From Auricularia sp. M13 (taxonomy: Eukaryota > Basidiomycota > Agaricomycetes > Auriculariales > Auriculariaceae): a stretch of 64,000 bases of DNA. The notes beneath the pieces are model-generated. The model saw nothing but the letters and a program-made list of their open reading frames with translations. It searched no databases and had not been told where the DNA came from. Both the position numbers and the translations under genes were made by a program. How positions within the stretch are numbered: position 1 is the first letter of the stretch; each line of letters starts with the position of its first letter. The stretch is from contig CM073194.1 in the NCBI GenBank assembly GCA_037042915.1, forward strand, positions 1,488,001 to 1,552,000. The letters are read 5' to 3'. Shown in pieces: positions 35,280 through 46,400 of this stretch.

Positions 35280-35579
35280 AGCGCACGGCGCACATAGCCA
35301 CAGTATGTTGATGCTTACCCGCCCGCGATGCATGATGCATGATGCCCCGTGCGACGCGAATTCTGTCCCGCGAGGTACTTATCGCCAGAACGTCATTGAG
35401 ACCACACTACAGATACAAGTCGGCCGCGTGCCAGATCCAACACCTGTGACAGACATTGTACGCGAGACGCGAGATTTTTGAGCTGGTGGTGGCATGCCTG
35501 CTACAGTGGCCCGAGTGGGATTCTCCTTCCACGAGCGCCGGCCGTGAATGCGCACCAACCGCGTCCGTGACTAGTACTC

Positions 35580-37290
35580 TCATTGCCAGATATCGTCCCA
35601 GGTCTCATTCCACAGAAGATGACACTCCGGCCACGCGGCGCCGTCGAACCGCATGGACACCATCTCCGCAAAAGGGTGGAACGCAGAGAGTACATCCTCA
35701 TCATCAGTACCCCTGTATGTTTCCAAGTCGGTAACGAGGTAGACATTATCGAACGCGAGCGAAGACAACCTCCGCGCGTCCAGCAGTCGGCGAAGCACGT
35801 TGCTGATCGAGGCCATGCGCACGCGGACGGTGTGCCCGTGCGAGCGCACGCGCACGGTGTGCAGCTGCGGGCACCGGCCGTAGGGCCACTCGACGGCATG
35901 GTCGAACTCGGCCGGGTCGTAATCGAGCGGGAACCGCGGCTGCAGCGGCGACATGTCGAACGTCAGTTCGCGGAGAGCCGCGAGGCTGAAGGACGGCTCC
36001 ACGATCTCGGCGGGAAGGCTGGGCAGAGCATCGAGCATGATGTTGCAGCTGAGCTTCTCCGCGGCGGCCAGCACCTGCAGCCAGCTCGCGTCGGGCTCGA
36101 CGTTCTGGAAGATGCGTCGCGCGCCCGTCGTCTCCGTGAGCATAAAGTCGATGTCGTATGAGTACTGGAAGGCGACGTCTGTGAAGGGACCGGCGAGGAT
36201 TGGAAGCAGCTCCCGCAGTGTGCACGACTGGCCCCCTGGCAGGAGGCAGATCTTCGAATGCGGTACACGACCAATACGCTGGATGAGGGAGTCAACGAGC
36301 AGTCGGAAGGTGTCGCCGTCTATTTCGAGATGCAGCCGCTGCAGTGTATGCGGCAAAGCAAGGGAAAGCGTCGGGGCGTTGTCGAGAAGGGGTGCAGGCA
36401 GTCGGAGGAAAAGCTCCTCGAGTGCTGGGAACGACGATATCAATTGCCAGTCTTGTACTGTGAAGCCTCCATCCTCCAATACATCGATAACTAGCGTACG
36501 AAGCGTAGGCGATCCGGCGCAGGACGACAAGTGGGAGAGGGGGACGTTGTGTAGCTCGAGTGTCCGCAATCGCGGGGACGACAGAATGGGTAGATCAATG
36601 CTAGCACGGCGTTGCTCTTCTTCGAATTTGATAGAAAGGCTTTCTAGAATCGGTGCTCGGAGCTTGAGGATGGAGTCAAACCAGCTTCGCCAGCCTTCAT
36701 TGCCGTCATCATCCTCCGAGTCCGAGTCGCTTGAGGGGCACCATGAGGTCAAGGCTCCTGATGTGATGCATATGCTGCCTGAGAATGACGGAAAGCTTTT
36801 CGAAACGGATTGGATCGATATGGATGCGCTCCAGAGTCACCGGCATGCCGCACGCGCGATCGAGGAGCGTAGTCCACGCGTTCAGATTGGTTAGAGCAGG
36901 TATCGTGCTCCAAAGACGTCCAGGAGCTGCAAGCGATACCTGGCGCCATCGATGGCACACCGTCGCAGCGCGCATCCTATCACAGAAATCAAGGTGCGCA
37001 AAGATATCCACCAAGAGCTCGTCAAGCAGCCTGGCGCTCGCGCTATGAAGTGCCGTTTGTTCTCGCGCATATTGCTGGAACGTGGCGTGTACAATTTCGA
37101 GCACAGGCGGCCGGAAATCGGCTTGGTCAGCAGGCGACCTGGAAAACGGGCAATGAGTCGAAAACCAGGGACCTTAACTGCTGCTGTTCACGTACACCGC
37201 GGACTGCTTCGAGTATTGCGTCGCTTCAGCACATGCAGCTAGTATTGCGGCTTGCAACGCCCTTGTGCAGTGGTCTGAAAGGATAGGCAT
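35580..37290 (-). CDS. F-box protein with leucine-rich C-terminal region
   Basis: Putative substrate receptor of an SCF ubiquitin ligase. Exon 1 (37196-37290) encodes MPILSDHCTRALQAAILAAC and joins exon 2 (from 37138) in phase across a GTACGT intron. The F-box is at LLDELLVDIFAHLDFCDRMR, AATVCHRWRQVSLAAPGRLW. After HMHHIRSLDL the reading frame changes by one near 36735-36760 and continues as SDSDSEDDDGNEGWRSWFDS with leucine-rich stretches typical of basidiomycete F-box/LRR proteins, ending LWNETWDDIWQ. No intron fits that junction, so a one-base frameshift or assembly error is likely. The stop is about 300 bp past the tandem-domain gene. Confidence 0.78.
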
Positions 37291-37473
37291 GCTGCTAGCT
37301 GGTGGTGGTCGGGTCACAACCTCCTTCACATCAACTCCGACCATAACTAGTGTGATGAGCATTTGACACGTGACGATGAAACTATAATCGAAGATTATAT
37401 TGGAGCCTGCAAGTGGCATTGACAGACTGCATTCTATCGATTTGAACTACCACAGAAGCGGTGTATCTTTCAG

Positions 37474-40400
37474 TTACTCATCGTAGCGTTCCTCTTCGTC
37501 ATTCTGCCACACCTCTTCCTCCGGCGGATACTCCACCTGCTCTTGCTCTTCCTCCTCCTCGTACGCTTCCTCAACCGCCTCTTCATATGCCTCCTCCCGG
37601 GATGCATCTTCCTCTTCCTCCTCTTCTTCACGTTCGCGCCACGCAGCAGACGCATCATTGCCATCGTCCCCGTAGTCCCGCTCCCTCTCCTGATCCTCGT
37701 CCCGGTTCTCGGTAAAGTTCTCCAACGCATCAGAAAACCCGCCAGCGAGGTCAGCGCCCGCAAATCCAGCAAGGCCGCCGGCCAGCGCGCCCTGGATACC
37801 CTGCAGCCCGCCCGTGGCATCTCCCATGCCCACCATGCCGCGCGTCGCGCTCGTCTCCTGGTCCTGCGCGAATTGCTGCTCCTCCTCTTCGCTCAAGCGC
37901 TTGTTCAGCCCGTTTCGCACAGATTCCTAATGAAGTGAGTTTCGCTGCGGCAAACATGGGAGAGTCATCGGGAAGCGACGTACCTTCGAGAGCCCGTCGA
38001 TCGCCTGCTGCGCGATGTCGGGGTCAAGCCCGTTCAGCCACGTCTCCAGCTCCTGCATCATCTCGTTCTGAACGGCCGAGCGGCCTGTGGCATAGTACGG
38101 GTGATGGAATGCCTGAGAATAACCCGTCAGCTCTGACTCTGAGAGACGCCGCGTCCTTCCCGCACCTCCAGAATCTGAAGACGATGTGACGCAGATGAAA
38201 TCAGCGCACGAACTATGTGTGAGAAGCCGCACGCACAACCGTGATGACAGCATCCGGGTCCAGCTCCGGGTTTGCCCACGCCTGCGTGATGTGGTTCACG
38301 GCGTGCGTCACGACAACGCGCGCGATCTTGCCGGCGGGCTCGTTCAGAGTGAGAGCGAAGTGATCCTTCGCGGATTTCAGTATCTGATGGCGGGTCGAAA
38401 CGAAAGGGTGACTGCACGCGCGAACCTTGGACATTACACTGTGCGTGGGATCCGACGCGTCCGGGTTATCGAATACCTCGTATTGGTCCTCCGTCTCGAT
38501 CACCGCGTGGCTGCTCTCTCCGAGCACAGTTGTCACTTGCTCGAGGATGGGCGAGAGGTAGGGCTATGCAGATGAAAGCTCGAAGGTCAGACATTTCGAT
38601 GCTCCTCTGTGGTAGAAAGGCTCACAGCCAACAAGGTATAGATATCTGATCGAGCGTTAGATGCACTATTCTGACGTTGAGGGCACAGCTGCGTAACGCA
38701 CAGGTATTCAGAGAGTTGGTCAACTGGTCGATGAGGTCTGAGAGGCCGGGGATCATTTCCAGTTTCTTGATGACCTCCCGATAAACGCTGTCGCGCCACT
38801 TGAGGAGGTCCCAGAGTTGTTTCTGTACTTCGGGGGACGCGACGTTATCTGTGTGCCGACATTCAGAAATGGAATGGCACATAGGATAAAATCCGTACCA
38901 GGGTCGAAATGGTACGCCTTGGACTTCTGCTGCAAATCTTGGCCTTCGGAGACCTTCTCGTCCGCGCCGCCGCCGCCCATCACCTTTCCTAACACGCCGC
39001 GTAGGACTTCGAGATAGTTGCCTTGATCATTCTCCGACGCCTCTGATGCCTTCCAATAATAGTGTTGAGAGGCAGTTTACAAGGGGAAAAAATGTGGCGC
39101 CACACCTGCGACATGCGCCTGGAGAGATCAGTGACGCTCGTCTGGCTCATTTTGTCCGACGCCTCGCCCATAAGCGAGTGGACCAGATCGCGAGACGTGA
39201 ACGTGCCCGTGACGAGTGGCGGCGCAGGTCCCGTGGGCGTCTGGACCCAAACTACGGGCGTGATTCATGAGCTGTATACACCGGTGAGATGACCTGGAGC
39301 GCACCGTTGTCGCCGACGTGACAGAATACCTGGTCGTAGCCGAGTTTCCGCAGCGCGACCTCGCACCAGTTGCTGTGGGCGAGTAGATCTTCGAGTGTGT
39401 GCAGAGCCTGCCCCATGAGGCGGTAGGCTTCAAACGTCTCTGGGCCTTCCTCGAGGCCGGAGCGGCGGCCGAGGTCGATTGCCGCGCGCAGCGAACGGCG
39501 GATGTAGAGCGTCGAAGTGTCCCAGCCGCCGTCCTCGGTGGCCATATAGTTCTAGTACATTCGTAAGATAGATGTGCGAAGGAGAGCTGACAACAGCGCA
39601 ATCTTCTCACCTTCATGCCGTTCCGAGGGTCGATCTCAAGCTCTCGCGGGTTGACAGGAGGACGCAACCAAGGATCTGTGGGGCCTCGTTGAGGGCAAGC
39701 TTCCGGTGACGCGAAACGAGTACAAACTCACGGAATCGGCGTGCGTCGCCCTCTGCCTCGGCATATCCCCTAGTCAGGCATTCTGTCAGTTTCGTATGAA
39801 GGCGTGTATGTTACTTTACTTTGGGTTGTCGATATGTTCCACGGGAAGGTAGACGCCGAGGCGCTGAGGGGTAACCTCGAATTCCTCAGTCGCAAACCCA
39901 AATTCCTAGTGGCTGTCAGCTTGTGCAAGCTCAGAAGATGCGTGCATACCAGGAAGCCAAGTACTGAGACGACCAAGACCAGCGTCTCAGCGGTCAGCTT
40001 GGACAAGCCGCCGATGTCCATCGCCTTTCAATAAGCCGATCAGTTAGAGAAACAGTTTGTCCGGCAGGGAAGGCTCGTACTTGTGAGTAATCCCGCAACC
40101 AATTTCCCTGATGGAGTCAGTCAACCTTAGCTGAGTGCATGAGATGGATACTTGCAAAATAAATCTTCTTGACGTCTTCCTTACTAAACCGCTTGCCGCC
40201 GCTGGACCCAACGACCGAACGTGCAAAACTGAACAGGCCACCACCGGCAGCGCCGCCTGCAATCTTCACTAGATCCGAGATCACATTTTCGATATCACCT
40301 GCGAGCTGAATGAGCTTGTCGTTGTCAAGCAATCGAATGCTTTCCGCACCGTGTCGGAAAGCCTTGTCTATGGCGGATGGTCAGCGATGGCTGCGCCCAA

Positions 40401-40624
40401 AGCGAGGCACCGTACCGTTGAGGAATGCACTACCAGTTACAGCTTGTTAGTAGATGCTGCATGGGATCGGGTGATGGCGCACAAGTCGGGTATATCGCCT
40501 GTACAGGTGTGTGAGCATGCAGGCAGCAACAACGAGCCTTGTACGCACCCGCGCCGAACGCATGTACTGCCAGCGGCAGAATACACACAACGGTGAAGAG
40601 TAGGAAGGGCAAGGTGGTGGTCAT
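37474..40624 (-). CDS. het-c: HET-C family protein (heterokaryon incompatibility, TinC-related)
   Basis: Complete HET-C-type gene with many short introns. It starts with a signal peptide (TTTLPFLLFTVVCILPLAVH), then AFGAGDIPDFAFLNDKAFRH, LIQLAGDIENVISDLVKIAG, KRFSKEDVKKIYFGNWLRDY, SQAMDIGGLSKLTAETLVLV, ATEEFEVTPQRLGVYLPVEH, ALHTLEDLLAHSNWCEVALR, VVTHAVNHITQAW and an acidic Glu-rich tail ending EEERYDE. In Neurospora, HET-C controls vegetative incompatibility; the Aspergillus relative TinC binds the NIMA kinase. A glycine-rich stretch (KVMGGGGADEK) is present, though modest compared with Neurospora. One intron after KKIYF appears to be GC-AG, and one exon near 38625-38644 is only about 20 nt. 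It lies 184 bp downstream of the F-box gene start, on the same strand order. Confidence 0.93.
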
Positions 40625-41142
40625 TGTGCAAGCCGATGCGCGGGTGCAATGGCTTGGGCATGCCAGATCCGCGATCGGCTAGGCACAGCCGCTCAAGTTG
40701 GAAATTATTTCGATCCCGCGAAGGTTTCCTTCAAAATACGACCACTGTTATTCATTTCACTTGGTTGAGATACGGTGTGAGATAGTATTGGAATTCAAGC
40801 TGCCAGGCCGTAGGTATTACGAGGCTGGGCGAGGGCCCAACGACTCCGAGCCTTGCAAGTCCTGATTTATTGCATTGCCGAGTTCATGAGGAACCACCGC
40901 AAATTTGTTGCAGATATACGCCAGTTTTCCACCCTTCGTCGAAGGCGCGGTGACGTTCTCTTCAGCTAGCATGACCCGTTGAGCAGACCCGTGTCACCAT
41001 GATGTCAAGCGCGATCGCCTGCCCCTCTCTTCAAAGTGCCATAATAAAGGTTTTCCGAGAGAAGCGGCTGTGACCCCAACTCTTCCCCGAGACCTCTCCA
41101 ATCAATCTCACAGCGCTCTCAACCCACACCCCAATCCTCAGC
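40625..41142. other. Divergent promoter region
   Basis: Between the HET-C start (minus) and the next plus-strand gene. It includes an AATAAAGG element near 41043. No gene seen. Confidence 0.55.
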
Positions 41143-41500
41143 ATGTCCGATTCCAGCCGTGAAACTCGCACATCCACCGCGGGTGCCAACATCAAGGTTC
41201 GTCCTGCCACGCTTCTTCGTCGAGCGCGTCTACCTGTCGCTCATGCCTGCGCGCAGACGTTCCGTAACGGCGACATGCCCCAGGACGGCCTCAGGAACGA
41301 GCAGCTGAAAGGCAGCGTCGACAGCGTACGTCTTTCCCATATTTTCGCCCGCGTCCACGAGCGATCGCTGACGCCTAGCACAGAAACCCGGCTCCAACGA
41401 CAGCATAGGAGAAGCGGGCGGCGTGCTAGGAAGCATCGCGGACAAGGCCAAGAACGCGTTCGGCAGCCAGCCAGCTGCCAACGCGAACGGCAAGCCGTGA
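41143..41500 (+). CDS. Small hydrophilic protein, HSP12-like paralogue (weak)
   Basis: Three exons, 41143-41196, about 41260-41328 and about 41389-41500, all phase 0. About 78 residues: MSDSSRETRTSTAGANIK, FRNGDMPQDGLRNEQLKGSV, GEAGGVLGSIADKAKNAFGS and a terminal NANGKP. Sequence similarity to the gene at 33042 is low, but the 18-codon first exon, the second phase-0 intron, the size and the Gly/Lys/Asp composition match. Function as a stress protein is inferred. Confidence 0.65.
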
Positions 41501-41783
41501 GCGCGTCCGAGTTTCTCGCCTGTAAATGTACAATAGTCCCTCAGTCTGCGTGAAAAATCGATGATACGAATGAGCCTTCTTGAATGTTCGGGAGTGACGC
41601 AAACCAGAAAGGGGTTACTCACTGCGTAGGATCGAATGTGATGGAGCGACGGGGTTCGTGCCGAGTCCGTGTCGACGTCGTTCCGAACGGACGCCCCTTT
41701 CCCAGCGTGAGCTGCGTCCTCATAAGCAGCGCTAGCTTGCCACCGCAAAGTGCAACGATCCACCCCGTTCAACCCGTCACACA
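41501..41783. other. Short spacer between the two HSP12-like genes
   Basis: No coding signal. It holds the terminator of the first and the promoter of the second. Confidence 0.5.
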
Positions 41784-42158
41784 ATGTCACTCACCGGCAA
41801 GCAAAGCATCACTCGCGAAGCCGCGCACGCACTGAAGGTGCGCATGTCCAACCCTTGAGGACGCAGCAAATTGACCTTCAGGATAGCCAGAGAATCCGCC
41901 CATTGCGACCGTCTCGGACTTGGAGAAGGGTACGACCGACTGGCATCCGCCTCAGGTATGTATGTTGAGCCTGGAACACGAGTGTCCACTAATGAAGGTA
42001 CCGTGCAGAGGAGGATGAGCGTCACGGAACGCGCGAGCAACATGATGAGCGAAGCGAGCGGCATCGTGGGCGACTTGGGCCGAGACGTCTGGGGCATGAT
42101 GGGGATGGCGTCGGTCAAGAAAGACAAGAAGGAGAGCGAACTGCCCAGGCACAATTAG
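41784..42158 (+). CDS. Small HSP12-like protein
   Basis: Begins MSLTGKQSITREAAHALK, an 18-codon first exon (41784-41837) closely matching MSDAGRQSMTDKASAALK of the gene at 33042, followed by DSQR after an intron (41838-41880). The last exon (from about 42007) gives RMSVTERASNMMSEASGIVG, DLGRDVWGMMGMASVKKDKK, similar in layout to LGDMMDKGMDMLGMGKEKK. The middle exon edge is unsure: two donors (near 41928 and 41956) are possible. It ends 62 bp from the convergent dehydrogenase gene. Confidence 0.7.
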
Positions 42159-42219
42159 ACGGGCTGCGTTTCCTTAGCACAACTTGAATAACTGTCGAAA
42201 TAGTGAACAAAAACGTTAG

Positions 42220-43834
42220 CTAAGCCTTGTGTACACCAGCCTGCGCGACCTTCTCAGCCTCATCCCAAGGTAGATACTTGCTACTGAGTTCGATGGGCGC
42301 GTTGGTAGCGAACCAGGCGATAACGCTTCCCGGTGCCTCTGGCTTGAGCACAAGGCCGCTCTCGAAAGCAGTCTTCGCGAACTCGAGCATCGTCGGAGCG
42401 AAATGGTCTCGCCCTTTAACACCAGCTTCCACAGCCATGCTATGGGAGATAGATGTTAGCAAATGAGGGTACAAACGCATCGAGGTAAATACCTAGTCTC
42501 CACAAGACCGGGGTCGATAGCGAGGACGGGAATAGTCGGCTCCTCGACCGCAAGAGTCCTAGGTTATCAAAGAAAAGAAAAGAAAGAAGTCCAGTGCAAA
42601 ACCAACGGGAAAAAGGGACGTACGCGGCGAAAGCGTTCAGCGCTGCCTTGGTCGCGCTATAACCAGCCATGCCTTGGATAGGCATCACGGCCGCACTGGC
42701 GCTAACCAGGATCACGCGACCTTTCCCCTGGCGCAACGCAGGGAGTGCAGCTTGCACGAGAGGAAGAGCACTGAAAAAGTTGACATCGAATGCCTTCTTC
42801 CAGTCCTCTAGCGACGCGCGGGCAATGACACTGATGGCCTGGATGGCGGCGTTCAGAACTAGCGCGCGTAGTTCGCTCGTCTTGAAATGGCCAAAGGCAT
42901 CCTGGAGCGCTTTGGTGCTGGAAGCTGGGTCGGCTCTGCGGCAAGAAGGAAAGCAAATCAGCGGCGGCTGAATCCGAGGAACAAAATGAATGATTGCGCA
43001 CACATCGCCGTTAAGAATAAGCAGCTTCTCAGGATACTGGTCCTTGAGGGCGCGTAGTTCCGGGGAGTTCGAGCGAGCGAAGGTTGCAAGCAGCTCTCCG
43101 TCCCCGAGCAACTTCTTGGCGATTGCAAGACCGATACCACTGACACCAACACCGAGTGTTCTATTGAGAAACCCCTGTTTCTGGGGTTTCTGCGCAGATA
43201 ACAGGCGGAAACCCGACAAGATGATCCGATCAGATGAACCGGAAAGTCGGTTCGACCGTACTGTACGACTTCGCGCCATTCCTGCTGTGGTTATAGGATG
43301 TCCAGGGTTGAAATAGAGGTCATTTGACTTGATATTCTACCTGACAACATATTCAACTGGATGAGGGAATTCAAAGTGGGGTGAGCATCCTGGTCGGAAT
43401 AAAGGCAGCAGAACAGTGGCTGTCGCTGTCAACCCACAGGAAAGTCGCATATTCCGTTAGAACCTTTCTCGGGTTAGAACTGGTTGATTTAGTGCTGTTT
43501 TTTCTACCCTCAGGCCTGCTGACGGCGCAGGAGGATTACTTCTTAGAATCAGCCAGATACCTTCCGCTCTGTACGGAGATAGCAACGGACATGATCACCA
43601 GAATTTCTTTTTTGACGGACCTAAAACTACTAACAAGTCTTCAGCTCCCTCGCATTCGGCAATCCGGATCTCAAAGTCCGTGATCCAGTCATATCACCGC
43701 CAAAAACCCCGTAGAAACCCCGGAAAGGGGGTTTCTCAATAGAATCGTCCGTTAGACAGTACCAACGCAATATGATGTTTGCCATACCGAGAGGCTCCCG
43801 TGAGGAAGATGAATGCTGAATTAGCTGCGACCAT
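42220..43834 (-). CDS. Short-chain dehydrogenase/reductase with an element in intron 1
   Basis: NAD(P)-dependent oxidoreductase of the classical SDR family; substrate unknown. Exon 1 (43788-43834) encodes MVAANSAFIFLTGASR; splicing from the GTATGG donor to the acceptor at 43140 joins GIGLAIAKKLLGDG, rebuilding the cofactor-binding TGxxxGIG motif exactly. Later exons give LVLNAAIQAISV (NAA motif), GRVILVSASAAVM (catalytic Ser) and GYSATKAALNAFAA (YxxxK), then LAVEEPTIPVLAIDPGLVET, and end QAGVHKA. Intron 1 is 648 nt because it contains a 586-bp inverted-repeat element; an alternative start inside the element (about 43279) would lack the TGAS half of the motif. About 255 residues, normal for the family. 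Confidence 0.92.
43159..43744. mobile_element. MITE-like element with about 33-bp terminal inverted repeats
   Basis: The left end TTCTATTGAGAAACCCC and the right end GGGGGTTTCTCAATAGAA are inverted copies; similarity extends to about 33 bp per end, and each end also contains an internal GAAACCCC...GGGGTTTC palindrome. TA lies at the inner edge of both ends (43162-43163 and 43740-43741), compatible with a TA target duplication of Tc1/mariner type. The element has no transposase; its 100-codon open frame shows no domain. It lies wholly within intron 1 of the dehydrogenase gene. Confidence 0.8.
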
Positions 43835-44169
43835 GGATGTGGTGATGTCCAAGTTGGGATCTCTGCTCTGGAACGAGGCAGAATGGGCAGCTTTTGTACC
43901 TCCTTCCAATAGGATTGGTAAAGAGGGATACTTCGAGGATGATTAACTCATGAATCGATTGGATTGGTAAAGCAACAGCTTCAGGGAATCTCGTTTTGCG
44001 GATGACGAGAAAACAACAAAATCTTCAGCTTAGTCAGCAATGCGCGTTCTCGTTACTTTGGTGAACTGCAGCAACTCTCAAAGTTATGCACAGAATCCCG
44101 CAATAATGCTTCTTAAGGGCCTAGCTTAAGCCGTTAGTAGTCGTCAATCTTACCTGTTGGTCATGGTTC
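43835..44169. other. Spacer between dehydrogenase start and GST pseudogene
   Basis: Low-complexity, AT-richer sequence; no gene seen. Presumed promoter of the dehydrogenase gene. Confidence 0.5.
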
Positions 44170-44980
44170 GCCGGCGGACATGAAGCTCCCATCTGCCACT
44201 ATGCCAAATCTTGACTCGGACAAGGTCCCACCCATTGCCTTTGTCCTTGATGAGAGGTTCTTAATCCAGAGTGGGTATCCGGCGATAGCAAAGTCGGCGA
44301 GGTGGGCCCGACGTCGCCCATAATCCAGGCGCAGCCGGACCCCTGATTGTCCAAAAGCTCAGCAAGCTTCCCGCATGCTGCCTCGACCTTCTTCCAATAC
44401 TCCGCGCGCAAATCACGTGGAACCCATTGGTCGAGTGGCTTGCTCCACCACTCTGCACGCGTGCGAATGAAGTACTCTGCGCCACGGTCGTCCAGTTACC
44501 GGGCAGGACATGCAGACGATATCGACGAGGCCTTCGAGGATCACAAGATCGTGCCAGTTGACGAATGCGGCTTGCAGAGCGATCGTGTTGTCCGGGATGA
44601 GCTTCGGACCCCCGTTGCTAAAGTTTTCGTCGAGATGTAAGGCGATGAATGCTCCCTGCAGATTGGCGCTGGTCGACGATGACAGGGCAAGTGTACTTGA
44701 AATCCCCGTGCATTGCGCGCCTGTACCCTGGCTCGGCTCCAATGGCACGCATCGTGGGCTCAATATCTTGTTATTAAAGCCAGATAGTTTTGTAAGGTAC
44801 GCCGTGTAATTTCAATGCGAGGTTAGATGCATACATTTTCGTGTGAGTGGCACGCCGCTGCGTCGCCGCAACGTCGATTGCCCGACGTACTTACCGTGCT
44901 TTCCAGGTATCCGGAGACTATCAGCCCACTCCAGGCTTAGCAAGGACATCGTAAAAGGTGAAAGTTGTCTCGGTAGCCAT
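44170..44980 (-). pseudogene. Decayed glutathione S-transferase copy, head to head with the GST gene
   Basis: ATG at 44980 opens TFTFYDVLAKPGVG, then two stops (TGA TAG) where the intact family has Pro-Trp, then SPDTWKAR and a GTAAGT donor. Further on: LALKLHGVPYKTIWL followed by two more stops, IALHLDENFSNGGPKLIPDN, ALQAAFVNWHDLVILEGLVD, RAEYWKKVEAACGKLAELLD. A base is missing in the conserved PTFADF segment (near 44300), after which DFAIAGYPLWIKNL continues in another frame. At least four independent lesions make this a true pseudogene, paralogous to the gene at 45395. Confidence 0.85.
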
Positions 44981-45394
44981 ATTGAAAGGACTGATGGATG
45001 GCAAGAGAACAACGCGGAGTCTGAACTTGACAAGCATCCCTTTCCTTTTGATTTTCCGATCCCGCGCGGTACACGCACCCTTGATATACTACGCAAACCA
45101 TATTTTTCGTGAGCGATTGTTTGTTTCGCATGTAGGACGTATCTTGAACGCCGATAAACTTCCAGTCCTGACCTGCTACCGGGATTCCTATCACTATCAT
45201 GGTACCGACTTATTGACTGATCCAAGAACACCGGCTGAGCGCACTGCTTGGCAGCGCCAGTAGGAAATGCTCGGATTTCCCGTCCGCCGGATGTGCCCGT
45301 TGCACAGCTTGCAAAGCGCATATAACAAGCGGCAGTGCTAAGCGCTTGACTGAACCGTAGATCACCATAGCGTGCATCTACCTCCCTACCATCC

Positions 45395-46209
45395 ATGAGC
45401 TCCCCGCCACCAGTCACGTTTTACGACATCACGGCTAAGGGCGGGGTCGGGCCTTGGTCACCCAATACCTGGAAGACCAGGTGTGACCATCGAACGTCGT
45501 TGGCGGTCCCAGGCTCATTAACGCCTCGAATAGGCTGGCGCTGAACTACAAAGGGCGTGCCCTACAAGACCGAGTTCGTCTCATACCCCGACATCAAGGC
45601 CCGCATGCAAGAAATCGGGGCAGACATAGGCTACAAGGCGTCGTACGGCGAGGTCTACACGCTTCCGGTCATCGCGGACCACGCGGCGAACAAGGTCGTC
45701 ACCGACTCGCGCGCGATAGCGCTGCACCTCGACGCGCACCACCCGGGCCCGAAGCTCTTCCCCGTGGGCACGCGGCGTTTCAAACGGCGTTCATCCGCTG
45801 GCACGGCGACAACATCTTCAACGACGTCGCAACCATCGTCTGCATGTCCTGCCCGGCCGCGCTCGACGAGCGCGGCGCCGAGTATTTCACGCGCACGCGC
45901 AATGAGTGGTATGGCGACCCACCGCTCGAGGAGTGGGTGAAAGACCGTAAAGAGCACTGGTTGAAGATTCGTATGGGCTATGGCAAGCTCGCTGCCATCT
46001 ATGATGAAGCAGAAGAGGAGTTCGGGGCCGAGTGCTGGCTGATGGGTCCAGCGCCGACCTTTGCAGACTTCGTGGTCGCTTCGACGCTCATATGGATCAA
46101 GAAACTGATCAAGGAGCCTGGAGAAGGATGGGAGGCCATAAGCAAGTGGCACGGAGGACGCTGGGAGCGCTTCCTGAAGCAATGCGAGCCGTACATGGCT
46201 GAGAATTGA
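45395..46209 (+). CDS. Glutathione S-transferase-like protein, two compensating frame shifts
   Basis: Thioredoxin-fold N-terminus (VTFYDITAKGGVGPWSPNTW, exon 45395-45480; exon 2 from 45534) and all-helical C-terminal GST domain (WYGDPPLEEWVKDRKEHWLK, GPAPTFADFVVASTLIWIKK, WERFLKQCEPYMAEN). It resembles basidiomycete GSTs of the etherase-like group. Between about 45550 and 45774 the family-like protein (VPYKTEFVSYPDIKARMQEI, TLPVIADHAAN, RAIALHLDAHHPGPKLFP) lies one frame off: an extra base at the AAAGGG run near 45550-45555 and a missing base near 45772 cancel each other. The literal frame has no stop there but encodes unrelated sequence. Assembly error at both sites, or a relaxed gene, are the options. 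Confidence 0.75.
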
Positions 46210-46400
46210 TCTTTATTGTATGAGGCGCAATATGCGATGTTGTAAACTTGCTTTTCTGAGCTATTCAATACGTCGGAGCTGAAGCGCGGATGGCCCAATT
46301 TTCGGCGGACAATCTCGTTACAGTCAGTAAGCACCGCAACCATTTTCGACGTATTTTACAGCATGATTTCAGCAAGATACTGTGGGATTTTTTATGACCC
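46210..46400. other. 3' spacer between convergent genes
   Basis: Nothing recognised. Confidence 0.5.

Noticed and set aside
43200-43279. Dehydrogenase start inside the element (ATG-like codon near 43279)
   Set aside because: It would lose the TGAS half of the cofactor motif, whereas the upstream exon at 43788-43834 restores it in phase.
43381-43683. 100-codon frame within the inverted-repeat element as a transposase
   Set aside because: No DDE/DDD or helix-turn-helix pattern visible; too short; probably fortuitous.
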